Source: a virus. From it: 27,456 bases of DNA. The stretch covers positions 1 through 27,456 of IMG/VR virus record IMGVR_UViG_3300024985_000009, one strand, 5' to 3'. The notes beneath the pieces are model-generated. The model saw nothing but the letters and a program-made list of their open reading frames with translations, was not told the origin of the DNA and did not search any database. The number at the start of each line of letters is the position of its first letter. The stretch's first letter is position 1. This document shows, piece after piece, positions 12,740 through 19,591 of the stretch. Both the position numbers and the translations under genes were made by a program.

Positions 12740-15642
12740 TAGTCGTTTCCTAAACCAAGCAATAAATTCATGCCCTCTGAAGTCGCTTTTATTTGGGTTT
12801 TCTTTAGCACTTTGTCAAATAACGCATCCAGTTCAGGAGCTAAATCGCCGCTGTCTATTTTGATAAGTGCATCGCCTTTTTGAAGTCTTTCAGTCTTTAG
12901 TTTTAAATAATCGGTTTGCGTTTCAACCAATTTTTTCTGCAAATCAAATTCTTGATTTCGACGTTTTTCTTCGTCTTTAATCAAATCTTTTAGGAAACCT
13001 TCATTATTTGGATTTAGATTGTTCGCTAACGAATTAGCCAAACTCGATAAAGTATCACCCGTAGATTTAATGCCTTCATTCAATGACTCGAATGCTGCTT
13101 TTATGCGCTCAGTTTGTGCTTCTACATCAGCAACGTGTAAATCAACAACGGCGGTTAGATTGGCTTCGTAGCGTTTTTCATTGAGTTCGGCGGCTTTAAT
13201 TTGAAATTCATTCGCTGAATCGGTAGCCGCTTGCATGGCATCTTGTACGTTTTTCCATTCGCTTGAGCCACGGATATTTGATTTGCTGGTATCTTCAATG
13301 GCTTTTTGAACTTCTTGGTGCTTTTCTTTGGCTTTTTCGCCCGTCGTGATGACTTGGTACATGCCATCGTCATAACGAATAAACCCATTTAGCCCTGCAT
13401 CAGTAGCCCGCAACAATGAATATTCGGCATCTTCTAATTTACTCCACGTTGCCCATGTTTTTTCGCCTTTGCTATTTGCTAAATCCATGCTTTGGGCGAC
13501 TTTATCAACTGAGGCAATCCAGCCACCATTGATAAACGCGGCATGTTCTGTTTTTTTACCCAAATCTTCGATTTGTTTGTCGTGCGTGGTGTATTTGTTT
13601 GTTGCTTGATCAAAGACAATTAAGCCGCTTTGTAGTGCGTCGGTGAGTTCTTTCTGAGATTTAACCGTAATACCAGTTGATTTACTGATACTGTCTAAAA
13701 AATGTGCTGATTCCTCCCATTGCCCATTGGCTTTATTTAATACCAATGTGCCATTATCAATTTGCCGATGGAAATCAGCGGTGTCTTTGATGACTATGCC
13801 TGTTCGACTGGATATTTCAGAGTATGTTGCGTTTAAATCTTCAATGCCTTTTTTATACGCACGCGTTGAATCAATGACTGATTTTTCAAGGGCTTCTTTT
13901 TCTTGATAAACGTCATAATAAGCACTGGCTTCTTTGGCGACTAAGGCGAAAGCCGCGCCCAGCGCAATAACTTCAGGTGCAATGGCGGCAAGTGGAGCAA
14001 GTGAAGGAGCAATGCGGGATAATGCAGTTGCTAGATTCAGAGTAGCGATAAACTGCATCGCTTCACCAATGGTTTTTAACGCATCCGCGCCGTTTGTTAA
14101 TATGCCCTTGAGTGATTCAAAAACCTGAGAAACACCCAATACGCTACCCGTGGTGCGTTTTGTACTGTCGTCAAGCTGATTAAACGCATCGCCCATTTCA
14201 AAGAATGAGCGAATTACGGGTGACCACACTGTGATAATCCCGCCCACTACGCGATTCAACGACTCCATCGAATCAATAATGAACTGAATTGCCCTAGCTA
14301 AGCCATCGGCAGTCGTTAAATCAATGCCATCGAACAGCCCGCCGATGTCATGACCTAGCGAACCTAATGAATCGAGTAATTTTGTAAAATCGACTTTACT
14401 CAGTGCTTCAGGTAATACTTTAGCAATCTGATTAAGATAATCTGCAATGTCCTTTTCAAAGCCATCAAAGGCATGGAAAACAGGATCAAAGGCTTTTTCA
14501 TCAATGGAAACCTGAAAGCCTTGAGTGACTTTAGTCATCGACTCAAGGATTTGTAGCCAGCCTTCTTCCAGCGGTTCGCCAATTTTTTGCATCATAATGA
14601 CTGCATTATTGGCTAAAGTCTGTGCTACTCCCTCTACAGTTCGTTTTACATCCTCAAATGCTTTGCTGAAATTAGCAGAACCGTTTGCCATTAAATCTAA
14701 TGTGCCTGTGAATTTACCAGACTCATCATTGATTAAGACCATCGCGGCTTTTGCTGCTTCAACCCGACCGAATAATTTAAACAAACCTTCTGCACTACCA
14801 CCCGTGGCTTCTTTCAGCTTATCAAGCACTTTTGGCAATCCATCCGCTGATAATGATATGCCGTCTAATGCTGCTTTTAAGTCTTCATTAGGGTCTAACA
14901 ACTGTTTAAACAACTGAGTGATTTGTGTCATCGTTTCATCAACGTTAACACCTGCGCCTGTAATGGCAGCAATAGCACTGCCCACCATTTCAATGGGGAC
15001 ATTTGCCGCTGATGCTGTTGCCGCTACGCGTCCAATGCTTTCGGCTAAGCCTTGCATGTCAGTAACACCCAACTGCATGGTGGTAAACATTGCCGCCGCT
15101 ACTCTATCGGCATTAGCTAATGTTTCAGTCGTTGAGCCATTTGCCAAACCATACGCCGCCATGATGTCAGTAATAGCTTTTGTCGAGGTCGCTAAATCAG
15201 CTTGACCGACAATTGACAGTTTTTCACTGACTTGCATGACTTGCAAGGCTTTGTCGTAATCGCCGATACTTGATACAGCATCAAAAGTAGCATCTTTCAG
15301 GTTATCAAAACTATATTGCGAACTCTTGGCGAATTCTTGCAATTTAATTTTCATACCCTCAATGTCTTCGTCACTCGTTTTGTTGATCTGAGTGCCGATG
15401 TCTTTGACGGCTTTCGTTAAACTAGAGGCTTCTTTAACTGCGAACCCCAAAAAAACCGTACCGAGGGCAGTAATTGCTAATTCCGCTTGTTCGGCTTTTT
15501 TAGCTAAATCAGCCAATGGTGCAGTAAAAGTGGAAACTCGTTTAACACCACCATCTAAACCATCGGAAACACTGGCTAAACCTGCTCCTGTGTTATCAAT
15601 GGCATTGAAAACAATTTCGACAACGCGCGTTGTATCAACCAT
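12739..15642 (-). CDS. tail tape measure protein
   Basis: A 967-aa protein with the usual tape-measure layout. An N-terminal helical region (about 1-110) is followed by a TP901-type core, with repeated Ala/Gly helices such as VPIEMVGSAIAAITGAGVNV (about 215-235). A hydrophobic segment around 530-570 (ALSRIAPSLAPLAAIAPEVI and on) could cross the membrane during DNA entry. A Lys/Glu/Gln-rich coiled coil covers about 780-940. At roughly 1.5 angstrom per residue (the known rule for this family) it would specify a tail near 145 nm. It follows the lysin gene and precedes the tail-tip genes. Confidence 0.9.
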   Translation of the reverse strand: MVDTTRVVEIVFNAIDNTGAGLASVSDGLDGGVKRVSTFTAPLADLAKKAEQAELAITALGTVFLGFAVKEASSLTKAVKDIGTQINKTSDEDIEGMKIKLQEFAKSSQYSFDNLKDATFDAVSSIGDYDKALQVMQVSEKLSIVGQADLATSTKAITDIMAAYGLANGSTTETLANADRVAAAMFTTMQLGVTDMQGLAESIGRVAATASAANVPIEMVGSAIAAITGAGVNVDETMTQITQLFKQLLDPNEDLKAALDGISLSADGLPKVLDKLKEATGGSAEGLFKLFGRVEAAKAAMVLINDESGKFTGTLDLMANGSANFSKAFEDVKRTVEGVAQTLANNAVIMMQKIGEPLEEGWLQILESMTKVTQGFQVSIDEKAFDPVFHAFDGFEKDIADYLNQIAKVLPEALSKVDFTKLLDSLGSLGHDIGGLFDGIDLTTADGLARAIQFIIDSMESLNRVVGGIITVWSPVIRSFFEMGDAFNQLDDSTKRTTGSVLGVSQVFESLKGILTNGADALKTIGEAMQFIATLNLATALSRIAPSLAPLAAIAPEVIALGAAFALVAKEASAYYDVYQEKEALEKSVIDSTRAYKKGIEDLNATYSEISSRTGIVIKDTADFHRQIDNGTLVLNKANGQWEESAHFLDSISKSTGITVKSQKELTDALQSGLIVFDQATNKYTTHDKQIEDLGKKTEHAAFINGGWIASVDKVAQSMDLANSKGEKTWATWSKLEDAEYSLLRATDAGLNGFIRYDDGMYQVITTGEKAKEKHQEVQKAIEDTSKSNIRGSSEWKNVQDAMQAATDSANEFQIKAAELNEKRYEANLTAVVDLHVADVEAQTERIKAAFESLNEGIKSTGDTLSSLANSLANNLNPNNEGFLKDLIKDEEKRRNQEFDLQKKLVETQTDYLKLKTERLQKGDALIKIDSGDLAPELDALFDKVLKKTQIKATSEGMNLLLGLGND

Positions 15643-15680
15643 TTATGCCACCTTGAATTTTGTGTTGATAATATTGTTCA

Positions 15681-16277
15681 TTATTTCAATAAGCCCCAAT
15701 ATTTATTAAACAATTCAATTCTTTCATTAAGCCCAATTGTTCCACCATTGACCGCACGGCTAACGTCTTTAACAGCTTGTTCTGTCGCTTTGTCGCATTT
15801 ATCCCATACGCTACGATAACCAAAAAACCACGCTGCACTGATTAGTGGGTATTTGTCATTGATGACAGAGGGACTGCTATTTATTGGCATACCTAGCCAT
15901 GCTAAAAACTTATTCTGTAGCTCTTTGCCTGTGAGCTGGATAAATCCGCGCCCACGATGCCGCCAGCCATCGCCGCTTGCCTCTACGCCATTACCCATGC
16001 GCATTGCATAGACTCGATTAGCAATACGCTCAGGTTCGCGGTGATATTCTTGCGCCTGTTTCCCATTGAAATATTTTGGAAAAATAATAAGCAATCTGTC
16101 GCTTGAATAATTCATGTTTTCCAAAGACTGACGAAAACCGTCACTTTCGTGGTCACATTGTGACAAAAAATGTGCAAGACGTAATGGAGAGTTAATCTCT
16201 GGAAACTTGTTAAGCAAATCAGAAAGCATTAGATAAATGCGGTCTGGAATATGGTCTTTCAGTTTCTCAATTATCAT
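15681..16277 (-). CDS. GH19 (chitinase-like) endolysin or tail lysin
   Basis: The start is ATG 16277, sharing one base with the preceding stop; an in-frame GTG at 16280 is possible. The 198-aa product has the GH19 lysozyme pattern: AHFLSQCDHESDGF with likely catalytic E44, SLENMNYSS with a second acidic residue E53, and GDGWRHRGRGFIQLTGK (about 101-117), followed by a WFFGYRSVWDKCD segment. It would cleave peptidoglycan glycan strands. No signal peptide or membrane anchor is present. Its place, between the tail assembly chaperone and the tape measure, is unusual for a cell-lysis gene. It could be a virion-associated lysin used at entry or the only endolysin. Confidence 0.88.
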   Translation of the reverse strand: MIIEKLKDHIPDRIYLMLSDLLNKFPEINSPLRLAHFLSQCDHESDGFRQSLENMNYSSDRLLIIFPKYFNGKQAQEYHREPERIANRVYAMRMGNGVEASGDGWRHRGRGFIQLTGKELQNKFLAWLGMPINSSPSVINDKYPLISAAWFFGYRSVWDKCDKATEQAVKDVSRAVNGGTIGLNERIELFNKYWGLLK

Positions 16278-16405
16278 CACTGTGCCTTTTTGTTTTTGTA
16301 GTAAATAATCCAGAGTTGCGCTTCAGTATCTGTTAAAAAACCTTCTGGAAAAATATCGGGGCGATGTTGGTATAGATAACCACCCCGAATATCAAGCAAT
16401 GTCAT
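16277..16405 (-). CDS. second-frame tail assembly chaperone segment (42 aa from ATG; likely frameshift product)
   Basis: A 42-codon ORF that begins with MTLLDIRGGYLYQHRPDIFP and ends LWIIYYKNKKAQ. Its ATG at 16405 shares one base with the TGA of the chaperone gene, but no ribosome-binding site precedes it. The same frame is open upstream to a TGA at 16498-16496 and would read AEAFWRDASIRSLMTLLD after a -1 shift at GGAAAAG (16450-16444). That mirrors the G/GT arrangement of lambda-like phages, where a -1 frameshift adds a T domain that recruits the tape measure. It lies just upstream of the tape-measure part of the operon and fills an otherwise empty 124-base gap. Both coupled reinitiation and frameshifting fit the sequence. 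Confidence 0.65.
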   Translation of the reverse strand: MTLLDIRGGYLYQHRPDIFPEGFLTDTEAQLWIIYYKNKKAQ

Positions 16406-16860
16406 CAAAGAGCGGATGCTTGCATCTCGCCAGAAGGCTTCGGCTTTTCCAATGCTTTGCCCTGCCCTGTTAGTTCCATTATTTTTTGTGTTAAATCAAA
16501 AAATACGACGGGATAGACTTCACAGATTTTTATCCAGACTGGTAAACCTAAATCTGGAAAAACAATGGTTAACATTTCCAAGCGACGAATAATTTCACCA
16601 GACAAGTCCTTGGTATTACCTAATACACTCTCTAATACTTTCTTATGATCGTCAGTAAGCTGATTGGCATCAATGAGGATTTCAACATTAGAGCGAATCT
16701 TTGCCGCCTCGCTGCATCGTCCCATTTCATTGCCCGTTAAACCGCGCACTTCAAATTCGGCTACTTCACCTTCTTTGAAAAACGCGGCTAAACTGGGAAC
16801 TGGAACGGTAGCTGTGCGAGGTACAAAAGTCGCTTTAGCAAACGCTTTTGTATCAAACAT
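16405..16860 (-). CDS. tail assembly chaperone (G-like)
   Basis: A 151-aa protein between the major tail protein and the tape measure, the standard slot for tail assembly chaperones. It opens with FDTKAFAKATFVPRTATVPV and has EFEVRGLTGNEMGRCSEAAK (about 36-55), which resembles the domain common in G-type chaperones. A helical middle and a disordered C-terminus (GKALEKPKPSGEM) follow. The candidate -1 slippery site is 12 codons before its stop. Begins 2 bases after the major tail gene. Confidence 0.7.
   Translation of the reverse strand: MFDTKAFAKATFVPRTATVPVPSLAAFFKEGEVAEFEVRGLTGNEMGRCSEAAKIRSNVEILIDANQLTDDHKKVLESVLGNTKDLSGEIIRRLEMLTIVFPDLGLPVWIKICEVYPVVFFDLTQKIMELTGQGKALEKPKPSGEMQASAL
16444..16450 (-). 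other. candidate -1 ribosomal frameshift heptamer
   Basis: On the - strand GGAAAAG is read as G GAA AAG in the chaperone frame. Slipping back one base puts the A-site Lys tRNA on AAA (perfect) and the P-site Glu tRNA on GGA (a middle mismatch). It resembles the lambda G/GT site (G GGA AAG) but is weaker. The next frame stays open for 56 sense codons after the site. A run of six A about 34 bases upstream is an alternative slip point. Confidence 0.45.
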
Positions 16861-16862
16861 AA

Positions 16863-17843
16863 TTAAACGACGTTAGTCGCTGGCTTGAATGGAGAAATGG
16901 TGCATTTGGCAGTGATGTTATCGGCGGCTGGCATTGTCCGTGTCACACCTAAAATACCTTGACATAAAATATATTCAGCGGTGTATTTATCTGGATAAAA
17001 CTTAAACCAGATATTTTTGCCATTTAACCCAACGATTGCATCACTCACTGCATTTTTTAAGTAGGCAGTAAAACCACCTTGTGTCAGTGATTTAGTAGAG
17101 TTACCAACAAGACCACCATAAATGACAGTGGAGCTGGATGAGTAACTTTCTTCGGGCGGTACAAAATCTGTGACGTTAGCCATAATTGCAAAAATTGGTT
17201 CAGCATAACTTGCATAAACTTTTTTCGGTACAACACCTGTGTGAATGGCAGGTAATGCTGAATTAAAGATAACCTCACCTGTTGCATCGCTTTGTTCAAA
17301 GATTGGATAGTCATAGCGTTCTTGACTAAAACCGACAACTTGGGTGATTTCAGCTTGTGTTACTTTTCCAGCGGTAATTGACGTTAAACGCACTTGCCCA
17401 ATTTCAATGGAGCCAACTGGGATTAATGGGGGACCGCCCGCCGCCGCGCGTGTTTCTGAAAATGCAGTGGCTGCTGTTCCAGCCACAACAGCAATTGCAC
17501 CCGCGCTGGTAATCGTAATTGAATTGATGATGTGGGTATTCGTTGAAGCACCGCGTGTTACTGTTTTATCAGTAGCAGCAATCACCGTTGTTTTTACGCC
17601 CATTAAATAACAAGTGAGCGCGGCAACGTCTACCATGTCATTGGTATTGCTAATCGCAGGTGTAATCGCACCGCCTGTGGATAAACCATTGGGGCGAACG
17701 ACGGGGGCGAAACCCTGCATTCCTGAGAATTGGTCAGCGAGTGATGCAAAGGTTTTATGATCGCCATTGTCAGTGAGTTCTGACATAGCATAAACAGTTT
17801 GACCTGCTTCGTATTGGAGTTGAGCATCTTGAGCGGATGGCAT
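16863..17843 (-). CDS. major tail (tube) protein
   Basis: A 326-aa beta-rich protein starting MPSAQDAQLQYEAGQTVYAM. It sits between the tail terminator and the tail assembly chaperone, the fixed location of the tail tube gene in siphophages. It is Ala/Thr/Val/Gly-rich with no catalytic motif. The segment around residues 115-165 (TSAGAIAVVAGTAATAF then GGPPLIPVGSIEIGQVRL) may be an inserted surface loop or domain. AAGGA lies 9 bases before the ATG. An intrinsic terminator sits just upstream. The possibility that it is the capsid protein is disfavoured by gene order. Confidence 0.75.
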   Translation of the reverse strand: MPSAQDAQLQYEAGQTVYAMSELTDNGDHKTFASLADQFSGMQGFAPVVRPNGLSTGGAITPAISNTNDMVDVAALTCYLMGVKTTVIAATDKTVTRGASTNTHIINSITITSAGAIAVVAGTAATAFSETRAAAGGPPLIPVGSIEIGQVRLTSITAGKVTQAEITQVVGFSQERYDYPIFEQSDATGEVIFNSALPAIHTGVVPKKVYASYAEPIFAIMANVTDFVPPEESYSSSSTVIYGGLVGNSTKSLTQGGFTAYLKNAVSDAIVGLNGKNIWFKFYPDKYTAEYILCQGILGVTRTMPAADNITAKCTISPFKPATNVV

Positions 17844-17866
17844 AACGATTTCCTTTTATTGTGAGC

Positions 17867-17892
17867 AAAAAAAAGCCCGTGATTAACGGGCT
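17867..17892 (-). terminator. intrinsic terminator between tail terminator gene and major tail gene
   Basis: On the - strand AGCCCGT (17892-17886), loop TAATC and ACGGGCT (17880-17874) form a perfect 7-bp GC-rich stem, followed by a run of eight T reaching 17867. This is a textbook rho-independent terminator pointing along the late operon. The major tail ATG is only 24 bases beyond, leaving no room for a promoter, so full termination would silence the tail genes. Partial termination, antitermination or RNA processing is implied. Confidence 0.85.
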
Positions 17893-17918
17893 ATGATTGG
17901 GGGTTTAACTTTTTTAAT

Positions 17919-18353
17919 TTACGGCGCAGCGGTAAACGGATCACCTTTTACGGTCATATAAGTAATATTAAAAGTAGCGAGAATAGCTGTGTACTCACTA
18001 CCATCAGCGGGATAGTTGGGTGCGATAGATTGCAGTGTCATGTTCGTTGCTAAATTGCTGAACGTTTGACTGCCAGTGAATAGCGTTTTAATGATTTCTC
18101 CCATCACGGTGTTAGCGGTAATGCTTGGGTTTTCTATTCCTGTTCTAAATACACATTCTAAGATTATCGGAAACTGCATTTTCTGAATGCTATAACCAGA
18201 TTCCAATGCCTGATCTTCACCGTCCCAAAGCGTGATAAAACGTTCATTAGTTTCATTAATTGACCGTAACACGCGCTCAATCGGCAAGTTTGATAATGGC
18301 GCAGCGCGGGCTTGAAAGGCTTGGATGATTCTTTCGCGGATAGTATCGGTCAT
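17919..18353 (-). CDS. tail terminator-like (gpU-type) protein
   Basis: A 144-aa alpha/beta protein beginning MTDTIRERIIQAFQARAAPL, then LPIERVLRSINETNERFITL, followed by beta strands (FPIILECVFRT; LATFNITYMTVKGDPF). Size, order of elements and position (after GpZ-like, before the tube) match siphophage tail terminators, which cap the tube and join tail to head. One base separates it from the GpZ-like gene. A 75-base gap holding a terminator follows it. Confidence 0.68.
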   Translation of the reverse strand: MTDTIRERIIQAFQARAAPLSNLPIERVLRSINETNERFITLWDGEDQALESGYSIQKMQFPIILECVFRTGIENPSITANTVMGEIIKTLFTGSQTFSNLATNMTLQSIAPNYPADGSEYTAILATFNITYMTVKGDPFTAAP

Positions 18354-18354
18354 A

Positions 18355-18975
18355 TTAAGGTGGTGGCGTTTGTTGGGAAAGAAGATAAGTGATTTGTCGG
18401 TTTAATTCAGCCATTAAACGATCAGCGGCAGCGGTTTCAACTCGATTAGATAAGCCTGGTTGATTTAAATAAACCTGCGTAACCGCTGTACCGACTAATT
18501 CAACAATTTTATTTTTGCCTGTGCTAGTTCTTATGGGTCTTCCTGCGGCATCTATTGCATTTTTAAAAATGCCAACATGACCACTTCTAAGATTTGGCAC
18601 GAAAAAATGTCTAAATTTAGTCACACCGCCGTTTTTATAAATCTTGGAACTAACGCCTTTTTTTAGCTTATTAAATGAATATTGTGCTAACGGTGTCCAA
18701 TAACTGGGACGATTCCGATAATAACCTGCATTGACGGTTATTTTTCCTGTCACACCCAATGCAGTATCTATTTCAAGATTTGAGCTAATACAGTTTTTGA
18801 TATAAGCACTTTTTAACGTTGTGGCCGCGCTTATTTCTTTTGCGACATTTGTTTTAACCCCTGTTACTGTTCGTGATACTGATCGTCTTAAGGCTATTTT
18901 TGACTGCGTACCGACAGAAGCTAACAAACGTTTTATGTCATCAATTTGCGCTTGATTAAAGGTAATTTGTGCCAT
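18355..18975 (-). CDS. GpZ-like minor tail / tail completion protein
   Basis: A 206-aa basic protein resembling prophage minor tail protein Z. It has an N-terminal helix, then ALRRSVSRTVTGVKTNVAKE, and IYKNGGVTKFRHFFVPNLRS in the central part. A C-terminal helix has AADRLMAELNRQITYLL. GpZ proteins complete the tail top and help connect it to the head. The ATG shares one base with the stop of the connector gene upstream. Confidence 0.75.
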   Translation of the reverse strand: MAQITFNQAQIDDIKRLLASVGTQSKIALRRSVSRTVTGVKTNVAKEISAATTLKSAYIKNCISSNLEIDTALGVTGKITVNAGYYRNRPSYWTPLAQYSFNKLKKGVSSKIYKNGGVTKFRHFFVPNLRSGHVGIFKNAIDAAGRPIRTSTGKNKIVELVGTAVTQVYLNQPGLSNRVETAAADRLMAELNRQITYLLSQQTPPP

Positions 18976-19271
18976 TATCTGACTGCCAATCGTACAAAAA
19001 CACCATCATCGTAAATAATAGAATCGACCGTAAATGTCGTGGTTTTTTCTTTTATGGTATCGCCGCGTTGTGGCTGAAATGGAATATCTGCTTTTATAAG
19101 CTCTATTTCTGTACGAAATTCGATAACAAAGCCATCATTACCTGCCCGCTCAACATTGCGTTCTACATCGGCTTTTATTGCGAAAGATTGCTGTCTACGC
19201 GTATAAATAACGTCATCGCCTAAGGCTTTCATTAAAGCAGCACTTGGAAATTTATCTGAAAAACTTACCAT
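18975..19271 (-). CDS. head-tail connector / joining protein
   Basis: A 98-aa beta-rich protein (opens MVSFSDKFPSAALMKALGDD; later DIPFQPQRGDTIKEKTTTFT and VDSIIYDDGVFVRLAVR). This matches the small joining proteins (FII-like fold) encoded between head and GpZ/tail terminator genes. It would sit at the neck of the virion. It starts 2 bases after the fibre-tail adaptor gene's stop. Confidence 0.7.
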   Translation of the reverse strand: MVSFSDKFPSAALMKALGDDVIYTRRQQSFAIKADVERNVERAGNDGFVIEFRTEIELIKADIPFQPQRGDTIKEKTTTFTVDSIIYDDGVFVRLAVR

Positions 19272-19273
19272 AA

Positions 19274-19591
19274 TTATCTCTCGGCTATTTCTAAATAAAA
19301 CGTTCTATCATCAACGCGGGTACCACCACCAGCAACTGTAGCAGTCATGCGAATAGTAAATGAAGCTGTTTCGCCCACTGTACCACCGCTTATTATCACA
19401 GTGACGACACCGTTCAAGTGTGATGATGAATCAATAACAATGCTGCCTGTGCTTATCACTAAATGACTTGAGTAAGTAGCATCTATGCCAGAAAGCCATA
19501 CGCTCCAATCTATTGGGTAATCAAGTATTGCATTTGGGTCCTTGATACAAATTGGCTTTATTACATCAAATTCGTTCCAGAAATGACTCAT
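19274..19591 (-). CDS. fibre-tail adaptor-like phage protein (105 aa)
   Basis: A 105-aa protein with the family-like segment KDPNAILDYPIDWSVWLSG, followed by an Ig-like beta sandwich (VVTVIISGGTVGETASFTIR) and a C-terminal DRTFYLEIAE. Proteins with DP-x3-LDY-x-xDW-x-xWL motifs are known in prophages as fibre-tail adaptor proteins. The start forms an ATGA overlap with the repeat-fibre gene, which fits a direct partnership: fibre made first, adaptor next. Confidence 0.65.
   Translation of the reverse strand: MSHFWNEFDVIKPICIKDPNAILDYPIDWSVWLSGIDATYSSHLVISTGSIVIDSSSHLNGVVTVIISGGTVGETASFTIRMTATVAGGGTRVDDRTFYLEIAER

Noticed and set aside
14525-15205. Two + strand ORFs (130 and 95 aa)
   Set aside because: They are antisense shadows of the tape measure gene, with no ribosome-binding site and Ser/Ala-rich composition typical of shadow frames.
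16863-17843. Major capsid protein
   Set aside because: The gene lies between the tail terminator and the tail assembly chaperone, the position of the tail tube gene, and shows no HK97-like features that I can recognise.
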